DNA from: Bostrychus sinensis
Taxonomy: Eukaryota > Chordata > Actinopteri > Gobiiformes > Eleotridae
Reading direction: 5' to 3'
Length of the DNA: 64,000 bases
NCBI GenBank assembly: GCA_020698575.1
Contig: CM036241.1
Span: 8,660,416 to 8,724,415, forward strand
Shown: piece by piece, positions 1 through 13,300 of the stretch
Layout: every line of letters starts with the position of its first letter
Numbering within the stretch: position 1 is the first letter of the stretch
Notes under the pieces: model-generated
What the model was told of the DNA's origin: nothing
The model's input: only the letters and a program-made list of their open reading frames with translations
Database searches by the model: none
Position numbers and translations under genes: made by a program

Positions 1-1628
1 GCGAGCGCCGCAGCGTAGCAACCGACCCACTGCGACCTCCCCCACAACAAGCAGCGAGCAGCACGACTATATTTAGATAAAAAAGAGGGTATAAATAATG
101 TCTAGTGCCTAGCGTAGCCCCTAGAGCCAACGTAAGTCTGAAAAAAGTAGACGAACTGTTGTATTTGGAGTAGATCTGTGTAGTAACTCTTTACGCACGT
201 ACGCTTAGTTGGTGGACACTTTATTGCGCACACCTGCTGCTCCAGACCTGTAAATGCAAATCTCTAATAATCAACTAATCTCATGGCAGCAGCTCTGTGC
301 ATTTAAGCGTGAGATATGCTAAAGAAAAACGTGCTGAAGTTCAAACCGAGCACCAGAATAGAACAGAAAAAGGAGATGATGTAAGTGGCATTGACCTTTG
401 GCCCGGTTATTTGAGTTACTGTTGCCTTTTTATCAGCTCAACCCAGTCTCCTCTGACCTCTGGCATCAACAAAGCGTTTTCACCAGAGAATGGAGATTAT
501 ATTTTTGGTACCATTCCCTGTAAACCCTAGAGAAATGGTTGTGTGTGAAAATCCCAGTAGGCCTAGATAAGCAATTTATTTTGAAATACTCAATGTCACG
601 TTCAAAGTCACTTGCATCTCCTTCCTTCTCTATTCTCATGCTCGGTTTTAACTTCAGCAGGTTTGTCTTGAACATGTCTCAAGATTAAATGTACTGAGTT
701 GCTGTCATGCGTTTTATTGATTAGATAACTGCATTTAGAAGCATGAGAATAGGTGTACCTAATAATGTGGCCACTGAGTGAATAATCTTATAAAGGTAGG
801 CTTGATTTGGGGATGTCCACTCTTTTTAACCACCATCATAAAAACTGTATTATATGTGCTTAATTTGTAGTCAGTTTTCTACCAGTTACTTGCATTATTT
901 CAAGGCACTGTTAATAAAAAAAAAAGATTGCATTTTTGTAACCCCTTTCTTGACACTGAAAGTCCATTATTTATTCACTCTCCACTAAGGATGTAACAAT
1001 ATCCAAAACTCATGGTACAGTGTTATGACGACATTAACCTCACTGTATATTTATTGCGATATTGTATGGAGGCTCATGGTATTGTAGAAATGCTCACAAT
1101 AAACGTATTCTCTAAAAATGAATACGTTTATTAGTGCCATAAATATTGGGATATTTCAAAAGTTTAAGATTAAAAAAGTGTTTAACAGTAATTTAATAGT
1201 TAGCTGCACTGAAATGGAGCAAAGGATCATGGTCTATGTAGTTCTCTCTGCTTTTTACCATTACACTGCAACAGAGCAGTCAATATTAAACCCAGGAGCT
1301 TACCATTTGATACTGTGGGACTTTACTTATTGCAATATCTCAACATTGCCAGAATTGTTACATCCCTACTCCCCACACACATCGTTAAGTGCAATGTTTT
1401 CTTTTTTATTTCACATTAAAATCACAAGATCTTTATTCATTCATTCATTTATTGTGACAAGAGCATATAAATAACCACTAACATACGACAGGTCTGTTTA
1501 CTTCAGATGGAAACAATCCTTTCAACTCAATGCAATGTTAATGACCTCAAGTGTTGTAAAGTAAACATATTTTTAGCACATTAATTCAAAACTTTTGCAC
1601 CTCCACAGAAAGGTTACAATTATTATTA
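1..1628. other. Intergenic region downstream of pfdn5
   Basis: No coding region is recognisable here. The first 60 bases are GC- and CpG-rich and could belong to a promoter or exon of a neighbour outside the window, but no frame supports this. Near 745-780 is a stretch reading like the 'gtgtacctaataatgtggcc' terminus of a fish DNA transposon. About 985-1375 is an AT-rich interspersed repeat with 'attgcgatattg' motifs. AATAAA-type signals on the minus strand (plus-strand tttatt near 1433 and 1448) could end the pfdn5 transcript. Confidence 0.5.
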
Positions 1629-3618
1629 TTACGCTTTGACTTGTGATGCTTGTTGGCTCTGTTGAAGTTGCTGGATCTTCATGTTCATTACTTCAATCAC
1701 AGCTGTAAAGACAGCGAAATTGATTAGTCATAGACAGGTAATGACTGTATAAACATTTCTGACAATTAAAGGAGCTATATTATGAAAAACCAACTTTTCT
1801 GAGCTTTCTATCATGTTATAATGTTCCCTCATCAAAACCATACCTGGAGTTGTGTTTTGCTTCAGGCACACCAGTTTAATTAATCCTGTAATCTCTGGCA
1901 CTGCCGTTCTGAGGCCTCAAAATGCTCAGCTGCACAAACCCCCTCTGCTAGTCTTTTTACCTGTTTCTTTATGGCACTAGTAGAGTACTTATTATTATTT
2001 TTAAGTTAGATAATATTGTAAGACATGCTGAAAACATGCTGCTGTTCTAGAGGTGACCAAGATTGGTTTAGAAATATGAATAAAAGCATAATATAGCCCC
2101 TTTAATATACTAAAATCAATTACTTACCTTGTTTCATTGCATGTTTCTCTTGTAAGGCTGGCTGAATCTTTTCTATCTGCTTTGTGAGGAAATCTATTTT
2201 GCGTTTGAAGAAAGCCTTGGCGTCCTCAACATTCTGGTGGGACATATTTAGCATAATGATTAACGGTGTACGCACATAACACAAGCAAATATAATGAATT
2301 TTGAAAGGAAGAAAATAATGTTTACCTTTTCAACATAGTATCCAGTGCCGACGTCGACTAAAACGTGTTCAACATCATTTAATGTTCCAGGGACGTACAT
2401 CTTAACAATACAATGTCAAGGACAACTGAATATTTTTTACTCATGTAACACATCTAATACATTTACCTTCATATGAAGCATGAAAAGGATGTATCTAATC
2501 TAAAAAAATATCTCCTTGTCAGATTAATTCAGCTCCCCTCGATATTATCTACATTAGGTAAAGCAATAAACTCCAGCAAAATACTTGGTAATGAAAAGCT
2601 TTTGTAACATTAGTAATGGGTATTTCAGATTCATGTTTTTTCCTCATCATTTTGTTGGGGCCCACTTTTAACACATTTATGTTTGACAATGTTGTCTATA
2701 ACCTAATCCTAACCTCATCATAACCTCACATAACATAAAAACATGGAAACTGTGTTTTACTACAGTTTTCTTTTCTCCACAACCTGCACGTGATCTACTT
2801 TTGGGCCCCAACCCACCTGTTGAGAATACAGTATGTAGAGCACACAGTTTGAGAACAGTGATTGTTGGAAGAAAAAATTCAAGGATACAGAACTGGTAAG
2901 TGGCACAAGCAATTCCTTTCCTGTACAGAGAGAGCGCAGAATGACATGAGTATTATGCACAAAGTCTTTTAGTAAAAGAACTTGGAGACTGGTAAATGAC
3001 TCACCCTTATTGTTTTGATTTAGGACATTGAGACTGTCTTTTGCTTCTACAAACTTTGTCTGGACAACTTTGAGCTGGCCGATTGAAGAGGTCAGGAATT
3101 CTGTCTCCTGGAAAAATATGTATGAGGGTTAGGTTGGTTTATTTTGATTGGAAAATACCCCCCCCCCCCCCAAAAAAAAATAAAAATAAAAAATTGGCAA
3201 ACTGTTGATGAATAATAAAAAACAAAAATAAAACACCGACCCTAGTGTGCGAAATTAGTATGTACAGCACTTGTATATACAGTATCGTAGTTACATATAT
3301 TTTAAAGTTTGTGGACATACCCAAATGCCATAACAACATGTCACTAACAATAAATACGGTTTGTTTCTAAACACCCAAATTATGATTAAAAAATGCTAGT
3401 CTATAAATATTATAAATGGGAATCCACCCGGGGAGCCCCCTAATGCTAAGGCTAACAGCTAACGTTAGCTTAGCAAAGTCCAACGCTCCCGTTTATCAAA
3501 ACGAGTCTTTGTAAGCACGAATGCATTCAAAATAGAAAACCAGGAATATTACCTGAACTAGTTGGGTTTTTAGACCCTCTAACTGAGGCAGAGAAAGGTC
3601 TGTGAGATTCACAGCCAT
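1629..3618 (-). CDS. pfdn5: Prefoldin subunit 5 (6 coding exons, 151 aa)
   Basis: This encodes an alpha-type subunit of the hexameric prefoldin co-chaperone, which hands nascent actin and tubulin to the CCT chaperonin in the cytosol; mammalian PFDN5 is also known as the MYC-binding protein MM-1. Coding exons on the minus strand are 3553-3618, 3005-3107, 2889-2920, 2326-2400, 2128-2233 and 1629-1702, all with GT..AG introns and consistent phase. The protein starts MAVNLTDLSLPQLEGL and holds the family blocks QLKVVQTKFVEAKDSLN (first coiled coil), GKELLVPLTSSMYVPG (beta hairpin) and KRKIDFLTKQIEKIQPALQE (second coiled coil). It ends VKA followed by TAA. Human PFDN5 has 154 residues, so this copy is full length. 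The start codon precedes the conserved first helix. Nothing looks broken, and identification is secure. Confidence 0.96.
1766..2105 (+). mobile_element. TTAA-flanked inverted-repeat element (family A), pfdn5 intron copy
   Basis: The left end reads TTAAAGGAGCTATATTATG and the right end is its near-perfect complement, CATAATATAGCCCCTTTAA. No coding capacity is seen. Both outer edges carry TTAA, as expected of piggyBac-type target duplications. The internal text ('catcaaaaccatacctggag', 'ccagtttaattaatcctgta', 'ggtgaccaagattggttta') recurs in at least six more copies in the window. This copy has lost the middle of the element. Confidence 0.7.
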
Positions 3619-3730
3619 GTTGAAAGCGTGAGCTTTAGCCGAACCCACAAAACTGCTTCCGGATGAGCGTCAGGTCACGGATTTACAACACTGCCCCCGC
3701 GTGGACAGGTCCGATAATCCCCTGACAGAG
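3619..3730 (-). promoter_or_regulatory. pfdn5: Probable pfdn5 5'UTR and promoter
   Basis: The segment just upstream of the pfdn5 ATG is locally CpG-rich and contains an ETS-like core (cttccgg near 3656) and a CRE/USF-like stretch (gcgtcaggtcacgg). No TATA box is obvious, as is common for housekeeping genes. Only about 700 bp separate the pfdn5 start from the end of espl1. The assignment rests on position and composition. Confidence 0.4.
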
Positions 3731-4084
3731 AGTTTACAGTTAAGCGTTTCTTGTTTTTTGGGATTGAATTGATTTGTTACTATTTGGCAAAGGCGCTTCT
3801 ATAAAAACAGCCCTACAATCATAAATCATATCCTTTATGTCCCTTTTAAAATATAAACTTTTATAATATTTTTTGCTAACATTACATCTTTTAACACCTC
3901 AAAGTACAAGTTGCACCTTCACAGCATTAAAACTCAGAAACCTAGGCCTATTTAGGAAGAATTTTCCTTCCTGCTTTTTATTGATAAACACCTATCTTAT
4001 GAGCACATTAAAAAATAGCATTACCGTTCACAGTTTTGCTCAGACTGCTGCCTCTGGAACCCCCCCCATGAGTGGTTGAGATTT

Positions 4085-4332
4085 TTAAAGAGACAGACAC
4101 AGACTGGAGGTAGGCATTTATTGAAAACAGTTGAGTTACAACTGTAAAAGCGCTCATTAAAAACATTTAGTAATAAAATCATTTACACCACTATAGTAGT
4201 AGCACCATTTAAAAATATTTGGACATTTAAGTCTAAGTAAGTTTACCTGAAATTTAAAACACATAACATATTAAATATTGTGAATGTGCAGACTCATATT
4301 TACATGCTGTTAAAGGATTAAATTAACAGTCC
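4085..4332 (-). other. espl1: espl1 3'UTR with candidate polyadenylation signal
   Basis: This follows the separase stop codon. A minus-strand AATAAA (plus-strand tttatt near 4114) could end the transcript, giving a short 3'UTR of about 200 bases. Confidence 0.45.
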
Positions 4333-7300
4333 CTAGAGCAGGTGAATTGGTAAGCCGTAGACCACAGGGGCGGCTCCGATCAGGTATTTGAGGTGAGTGG
4401 CCTGACGCGCCGGACCCATGTAATCCAGTAAAGGAGCTCCACGTTCAGCGGACATCCAGGACTCCAGCAAGGCCTTAGTGAAGCGGTCGATGTCCCGGTC
4501 TGTTACGTCCCACAGGCTTCCCAAAACAAATGGGCTACAAAACAAGACACAAAGCTATGACAGAATGCAATACCATCTCTGATTACACAGTTAGGGTAGC
4601 AACACAGTCTCAACTAACAACATTCATGCAAAATCTAAAATTATAAAGGACAGTAGAGTTGGAGGGGTCAAACAGACCAAGATGTATTTCCCCTTGTACA
4701 CTGTGTACACTGTCACAACCCCATAGTCATGGTGCTGTTATGTTTTCATCTGTCTGCTTAATGTGCAGGTAACTCTTGGGCGGAGTTGGATGGCTGTGTG
4801 TGGAGGTGTAGAAATGTTTTTTTTTTTGTAGTAGCCATCTTATGTAGTAGCTGTCATATGAGTGTATTAGGGATGTCAGTATTAACGAATTATACTATTA
4901 TTTTACTCTATTTTCCATAGAAAAAAAATCTGTACGTATTAGTTGTATGGCCATATAAATGCATGCCACAGTTGGTACATATTTATATGGTCCTTGGAGC
5001 TAATAAAAAAAAAAAAAAAAAAACTAATATATGTATTTTAAAAAAAGGTCAGACAGGTTTTGCAGCAATTAATAAGATCAGTTTTTCCTTCCATGGTGTC
5101 AATAATCGTGAAAACAGCATATTCACAACATTTCATCTCACAATAATTGTCCCACAAAAATTTGACATTGTGACATCTCTAGAGTGTATGAACATTATAT
5201 GTGCAGTATTAAGTTGAACGTACCATCCTGCGATGAGATAGTAGAGGAGGATGCCTTGTCCTTCCTGCTCCCCTCTCACGGCCAGAGCGGCACTGCTGCA
5301 GCCAAAAAGCAGAGCCGCTGCCCTCAGCTGCTGCTTCAGGATGGCCTGGCTGTCCAAGAACCGCGCTCCTGCACCGTGACCAACATATCTAAAACATAAA
5401 GTACAAAATTATTAAGGTTTATCTGAATTTTTGTCTTTTCATAATTATTAGTATGCTTGATGTGCTTGGCTTTTAGAAAACTCACATATACAGATCCTTT
5501 GATGTAACGGCTTCAATGAGTTTACCAGAATCAGGGGCAACTCCACAAACTCCTTCCCACTCTAGCCTACTACAAGTGAAAACAAATGGGATCAACAGGA
5601 GGACATTGTTTCCTCTTATTGTCTTATTAATTGGAATGTATGGACTTACCTGCTGAACCACTCCTTAAAACGCTCTTGTGAGTTTTCTAAATTACCGTCA
5701 GGGTCCAAAACATAAAACACCTTCTGTTTATCAACTCCCCGATTCAGGATGGAGTTTGGGGTGATCTAAAAAGAAGGAAAGTGCAAATTATGAATCACAT
5801 AGCAGTAGTTCTGAATTAGTGCTTTCCTTTTGGCTTTTCCCTTCTGGAGTCGCCACAGAAAAACATGCGCCTCCTTTTGTGCAGTGATTTGCTCATCGTT
5901 TTGGTATAGGGTTTACACTGGATGCCCTTTCTGAAGCAACCCTCTTTGTTTATCTGGGCTTTGGACCAGCTCAAAGAGTACACTGGCCTGTGACCTCTTG
6001 TGACTGGTCTGATTGTGGGACTAAAATATATAATCCCTTCTTTCATTATTTTATTGTGATGCACTTTTTACAGAAACAAAGTTTTCTAAATTATTTTACT
6101 ACGACCTTTATATTATGACACGGTGTTTTAAAATTTTACCATTGTATGTAATTAAATCAATATTTAGGCTTAAACATTTAAACTATATTCAACTACCTTG
6201 TGACACACTTAGTCCTGACCCACCAATTAAGAACCAAGGCACTGTAGCAGTCGTTCTTACCTCTTTGTCGATGCTCAGTCCAATTAAAGAGTGCAGAGAA
6301 GGCATCCGACTGACAGAGCGAGACCTCAAAACAGAGATGCTCTCCCAAGGCAACTTCTGCAAATACTGCATTAGGGAAGAAAGAATAATATGTTTAGCTA
6401 CACAAAGACAAATGACTTCAAATCTGAAATTAACAGTCTAAAATAAAAAGAGAAAAAGTGAACCTTGTCCAGTATGAGAACAACATGGCCTCTCGGCTCC
6501 TCTCGGTCTTTAAACTGGGAGATGGCTGTTTGGAGAAGCTGCTCACAGTTCACGTCCCATTGTGGACAGATGCCAAAAGCAAATGTTTTAAGGTCTTCCT
6601 CAGAGAGAACAGGGGCTGCAGACAACACAGCCTAAACAGATGAAACAGAAGTGTTATTGTAATGAACATGTCCAAGTACATAACATTGGCAAAAGATTAT
6701 AACTATTTTTGAAAATACTGTTATGAATTGGAAAATTTTAAAAAATACTCCAAAATCAGTATTAAACAAACACTAAAGACACACTCAACTAAAGATAGAC
6801 CAAGAGCTAATATAGTTAGGAATAAACCATAACTTTTTTTTTTTGACCCTCCAGTTGATTTTAGGCTCTGATCAAACTATTATGACCAACAAAGAATAAA
6901 TGTCTGTCACATAGAAGAGCATGCCATTATTGCATAACAAATTGATCTTGTGATATAAATTTGTGATATACTGTGTAGCCCTAAATGGAAGAAAGGAAGA
7001 AAACACCCACCTTTAACATCTCTAGACTGGCCGTCACTCCTTTAACAGACAAAGCCTTCTGTAGGCTCTGGGCTTGTCTGCAGAGCTCAGGGTCTGAAGA
7101 CACCGGTAAAAGTAAACTCTTCCAACAGGTCAGCATCCCCTCCATCTCCTTTAGCAGCTCCTGGAAAAAGAGGACAGGTCAAATCTGTTCTAACCAGATA
7201 AGGCTGTACATAAAAAGGCTTAAATCCATATTGGCACATAATTCAGTATGATATTTTTTATTGCCGCTTACCTCGACTCGAGAGTCCAGCGCTCTGCGAC

Positions 7301-10300
7301 CTTCCCACCACTTTGCTTTATCTGCCACAGAGCTCACAACCTTCTGTTCGACCTGAATATTATCAATCTCCTGCACCATCCAGCTCACAGGACGCTTAAA
7401 ACAGAGAGAGAAACAAAAGAACAGTTATTATTAGGGCAGAAACAGGATAATGATAACAACTTTAAATATAGATTCCTTTAGTAATTGTAAATATGGTCAC
7501 AAGTGGTGGTACTGGAAGCAAAACATTTTTCACTGAACAAATTGCTGACCAAATATTCCAAATTGTACTTAAACAGGATGGTTTTGGCAACTGGTAACCC
7601 ACTGGCTGCATGCGTTTAATTTCAGTGGCTTGGTAGAGAAGAGATCATTTAGTACATGGCCTTGTTATTCGCAGAAGTAATTCACGCTACACAAGCTTAA
7701 AGGAGCTATATTATTCCAAATTTACTTTTTTAAAGCTTTCTACTATGTTATGTTGTTCCCTCATCAAAAACCTGGAGTTGTGTTTTGTTTCATTCATCGC
7801 ATGTTTGAGTAATCCTGTAGTCTCTGGCTCTGCCTTTCTTTACACTCCAAATAACTCGTTCCAGCCTCATCCCTGTCACTCCAGGAAGCACTGACCAATC
7901 AACAAGCCCTCTACGTCCGGTCTGCTCTCATTCATTTATCCAATAAATAAAGATGTACAGCTCTGTTTCCATTGATTCCTCACAGCTATTTTTCATTTTT
8001 TAGTAAAATGGCATCATGCAAAAAGTTTAAGGAAGTAAACAGCTCTTTTTCTTTGATTATGTTCAAAAGAGATGCACTCTGCTGCCCTCTGCTGTTTCTT
8101 TTATGGCTGTAGTAATTATTGTAAATGCTTTCTTTTAATCACGTTTTTAGAAGTTGTAAAAGAGTGCAATGCTGTTCTAGAGATGTCCAAGATTGGTTTA
8201 AAATATAAATAAAAGCATAATATATCCCTTTTAAACAACATGCTAAGAGTCACCTTTGAATAATGGAACAGTCACCAGATCTGTGCTTTATTATTTGAAG
8301 ACATTTGAGACACAACAAGGACTGAATATAACAAACTAAAATAGTACTTGAGTTTTAAATCAATTCTATTTGTTATGATGAGGTCTGTATTTGTTTACAG
8401 TGTGTGTTTGGACAGTGATGCTATGTGTATGCCATAACACTGACCTGCTGTCTGGAGGTAGGGATGTGCACAGTGACGGGAGCAGAATCCTTTTCAAGTC
8501 GGGACAGGAGGAGACTGTCGCCCATCTGCCCCGGCTTCACTCCCACGACGGACACAACGCACACACTGACTCCTGATCAGGGACATGGCAAAGAAAACAA
8601 GAGCATTAGAAACTATTTTGAAGTATGCATAACAACAATCAGTACGTTTCCATGCAGGTAGAGAAATAAGAATAATTGCCTTAATCTGATTATAACTGGA
8701 GTTTAAAAATGCAACTGTCTTACTCTGTAGAGAAAGTAGTTTCTATTAATTACAGTAACACAGCTAGATAATGTGGTTCATAGTTGGACTACTGCTTAAT
8801 GTTTACTCAGACTAAGGTTGGACAAAGCTCTGAGCTGCTCCAGACAGAGGCACAGAGAAACACAGGATAAGAAATGAGAAAAACATAAAGACCAGTGTTA
8901 ACATACATACTAATTTTTAGACAGATATTTTGGATCACTCTGTCACTGACTAAATCTGTTTGTTGTTTTGGTCTCTGAAGACATACAAAGAGGAAAAAGC
9001 TAGTCTACTGTAGCTTATGTGGTACTTCAAAGACAAAGACGCCAAGAAAGGAAATGTGTTTTTCCAACTTTTTGTTTATTTTCTTTCTTTTTTAAAGGTT
9101 GGAGTAAATTTGCCAATTAGTAGTAAGTTGAGCTGTGGTCATTCTTTTTAACAAAGCCTAAATACAGTCAAATATGCTGACCAGATGAATGCAGAGTGTA
9201 AGTGTAAGCAGAGTAATGTGGACACAGTAGTTCAAATCTTTTCAATGGATGTAACTGTGGCAAAGTGAGAACTCCAGATAGATGATTAACCAAGCTATGA
9301 TCATACTGGTCCAACTAAGCTCTGTAAACATACTGAATTTGTCAATAAAACAAGTTTACCTGAAGGGATGTGTTGAATTTGCTGCATGAACTCTTGGCAG
9401 TGGCTTTTTGGGAAATCAGAAGTGTCAGCGGTCGGGAATGAAAAGATGTTTTCCAGCCGCGAAAGTCTTTGAGAGGCAGAGGGTTTGGATTCAATTGGAG
9501 TGGGGTCATTGAGGGTCAGAGCCTCCATCTTGTCTTTCAGATCACTCGAGTTCTTGCTTAGCTTCCTGTAAGAGCAAAGCAAAAAAGCAAAGTTGGTACA
9601 TGATTTTTAATACAATTTTTTTTAATACAACAAAATAAATGCATACTTAAGACAGCTGGCTAAATGTCTGATGGTGCGGTGGCGGCTGGAGATGCCCAGA
9701 GACTGAGCGTGTAGCATAGCTGTTGTTTGAGGATCTTCTTGTCCAATAGCCAACGCCAGCAGAGCACAGACAGAGGAGTAGATGTTCGGAGAGGGGAAAT
9801 GCTGAAGGGTCAACCAAGCCGAGGAAAACAAAGACTTAACCTCCTCCAAAGAAATATTGTCTAAAAGGAAAACACAAGAAAAATACAATTCGTTTGGTAT
9901 TAAAATTGAACACAACACATTACTGACACAACTTAATTTTTTACCTGGTTTGAAGTCGGCTTGAGGCAGCTGGGTGGGTGATCCCTCTCTGAGATGACCC
10001 CGGTTCTTCAGCTCAAACAAATCATCTTTCCCCAAACCAAAGCCCATATCTCTTCTCAAGACCTCAAAATCTGTATCAAGAGCACCAACAAAAAGAGTAA
10101 ATGTCTGTTATGAGCGTCTCCAGGTCACAGAAAAGGCAGTTTAAGTAATGACACCAAAAATCAGCAGATTAGTTTGGATTTCGCTCGCATTTTCAGTCAG
10201 TCTCTCTTTCCATCGCCTTCTCTGACAAAACCCTCTTCTCTTTCTTCACTGGTATTGCTTCTAAAAATGCAGCATTAGAAAACTTCATCTTATAGTTAGC

Positions 10301-13300
10301 CACTGATTAGCTCCACCTGGGAAAGTTTGCAGAGTGACCTACAAGCCTCCCCGAGTTACATAGTGAAAGAGAGCGAGATGCACTCAGTGGTCAGTTCGGG
10401 GGCAGTTTGGATCTGTACAGTTCATCCATTTTTATTTTATTTTATTAAATTTAACCTGTCACCTTGTCTCTTGCAAAACACTACTACAATCTATTTTGAT
10501 TGACCGACCCTGGCTGGCCAGACAAACTCTTTGCCTATTCTATATGAATCAGTTCGTCTGGTATCCCTTTGTGCAAGTTTCATTTCTATGGGGGGAACAA
10601 TCACAGGAGTTGTAACCAATCAGAAAAAAGAAGGGTGGGACGTTAGAAGTGCACTCCTGACCCAAACAAAATATGACATTTTTATCATAAAACACCAGAA
10701 TACACTGTTATTATGGGAAGATCTGTACTTATTTCTGAATAGGGACAGCAGCAGAAGCCAGTGGTATAAAGACTTGTGAAAAAAGTTGCTTTGTTTGAAT
10801 GTGGTTGTTACGTTGGACGTCAACAGGACTTTACTGTTATTAAAAACAAGATGAAGAAAAAAATCCCAACAAGTCCGACATCTGTAGAATCAACATGTGA
10901 AAGCACTTAACGCTGTTAACTGGGTGAGATAAGTTATTAAATACAATGTGCTTCCATATTTGTAAGATGTGCTGCAGATAAATGGCTGTGAAAGGCCAAC
11001 TCCAAATCGACCGGAGAGAAACGGTTTGCTGCGAGTGAAGAACCAGACTGTCCTGCTTTCAAAAAGAAAGTAGGAGAGGCTGTTTGCAACTTTTACAAAA
11101 GCGCTGTCGAAAGAGTTCAGTCACTAGACTTTCAGATACCCAACCCTATCTGGTAATCACTATAAAGTACACAGTAGTGATTAGAGAGTGTTTTTGGGGA
11201 CATATGATAAGTATATTGTGTGCTGTAATAATCTTACTTACCCATGCCTTGACATGCAACATCTTCATTTTCAGTGTCTGAGGCCCGGAGTTGCTCTATG
11301 CTCATGTCCAACACTTCGGTGATTTCCTCGTCTATGGTTCTCATTTTGTCTGGCTCTTCCATCACTTCGCTCTCTGCCTTGACCCCTCTGGTCGTCCTCT
11401 TGGATCTTCCTCGTCTCACAGGCTCCTCTTCCTCAGACGAAGTGACCTGAATAACAGCCGTACTATTCTTTCGGCCCGGTCTCTTGGCGGTTGGTGTCTT
11501 TTCAGGGGCAGGAGGTGGCTCTGAGGCTGCTTTGCTGCTGTGGACAGGCTTTTTACCAGTGGAGCGTGTTTTGGGGACATCCACTTCTTTTTTGTTTGGT
11601 GGGGGATTGGCCTCGGAGTCACTCTCATCACTGAAATCAGCCTTAATTAGAAAAATGAAAATTGGGATTGAACAGATTCATTTGAAGGACACAGGTAACA
11701 TATCAAATCTTTTACATTGGGACCACTACAGTGTTGTACAGTTTCGGATTTTAATATCTATATTTCACTGAGAATGTCACCTATTCTTTTGTGGTCCCTA
11801 CCCCTCCAGTAGTTATTTTTGTACCGATAAATTGTGGGCACTCTCACCTTAAACCGCAGCCTCCTCATGCGTCTGGGTGCAGCAGGGACCGGCGGCGCTT
11901 TCTCTTGTTCTGGAGACAGCTCTTCGTAAACTTGAAACTTTGTGGCCGACTTTGGTGCCTTCTTTGCAGATGCTGGAGGTTTTACTTTGTGAACAGGTGT
12001 GCAAGCAAGCGTCGGTACTGCCGTGTTGAAATTAAAGACACTCAACTCTCCGGATGAAGAGTTGGACATCACTGGGGTAATGGGAAACAGGCTTCTTGCT
12101 CTTGTTGAGGAACATGTCACTTCAACTTTTGGTTTGACAATTTTGGGCTTCTTTATCTCTTTCGTTTTGTCCGAATTATCATTTTTACCACCATCTTTGG
12201 CCTTTAATGTGGGCTCTCTCTTGGCTAGAGGTGTTGGGGGAACCATTTTATGCTCTGCCTTCATCTCAACCATCTCTTTTGGGAGTTTCCAATCCCACAT
12301 ATGTGAAAAGAGCTCTTCTGGTGAGCACCCCTTATTCGAAGCTATGGTAATGAGTGACAGTATAGCCTTAGCTGCCTTCAAGCCTGCTTTAATTGGTTGT
12401 ATTACAGGGTTAGAAGTGGACTCAGCAAATCCTAAACCAGCTTCCAGGACCTTCCACGCATTGCAAACCTTGGCCATTCTCGGATCAAGCCCACATAAGG
12501 CGATGCGGAGGTAAATTCGAGCCACAATGTCTTGCAAAAAGAATGGTTTAGTGGCTTTTTCAGCAAAGATCTTGGCTAGTTTTGTACTGAGTTTTGCAGA
12601 TATATTCTTTGAGCGAGCTAGAGCAGCCCAGTGCAGCTTGAGCCCAACTTTAGCTTGGTCTGGGTCTAGGTGAAGGTCCAGATCAGCGCGTGTTGCAGCC
12701 CAGCGGACAGTGACACGACCCAGGCACGGCTCAGAGCAGACACAGCACCCACAATCAGATTTGTGGGACAGGGATGAGAGCCAGCGCCGGGGCAGGGATT
12801 TCAGAGGAGGGGAGCTGGTCAGGTCGGACAGAACAGGCTCTTTGGCAATCCACCTGGTGCTCAAGATGTCCTTTAAATCGTCCTCTACAACAGGGAGGGG
12901 AGAGTCGAGCTTCTTGCCTGGGCGGCCTTTTCTGGGTTTTATTTTCATCTCTGACTTCATTTTATGATCAGAAAAGTCTAAAGGAGAAAAAGATTTACAT
13001 TCTAAATGCAATTTCCTGTAATAGTCTAGCCAATCAGACATATTAACTTTAACAATTCTTCCAAACCATTCATCTAAAATTTGGCAGGCTTTAGGCAGCA
13101 TTTCGTTTCTCTGATTCATTGTATGTTTTTTAAAGCAAGTTCTTTTTTATTCTGCACGTTTGTAATGCCTCCGGATTGGTTCAATGTCTGTCCAACTACA
13201 TTCAGAGGCAGTTTAATATGTATTAATTAATTGGTTACTCTCCCTAAAGGATCCAATGCAAATCCTCTGGGTGGAGACAAATTTTTAATAGAATAGTAGA

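Noticed and set aside
11484..12514. Plus-strand open frames across the espl1 exons
   Set aside because: They are antisense shadows of the separase coding exons, with no start context, domains or splice logic of their own.
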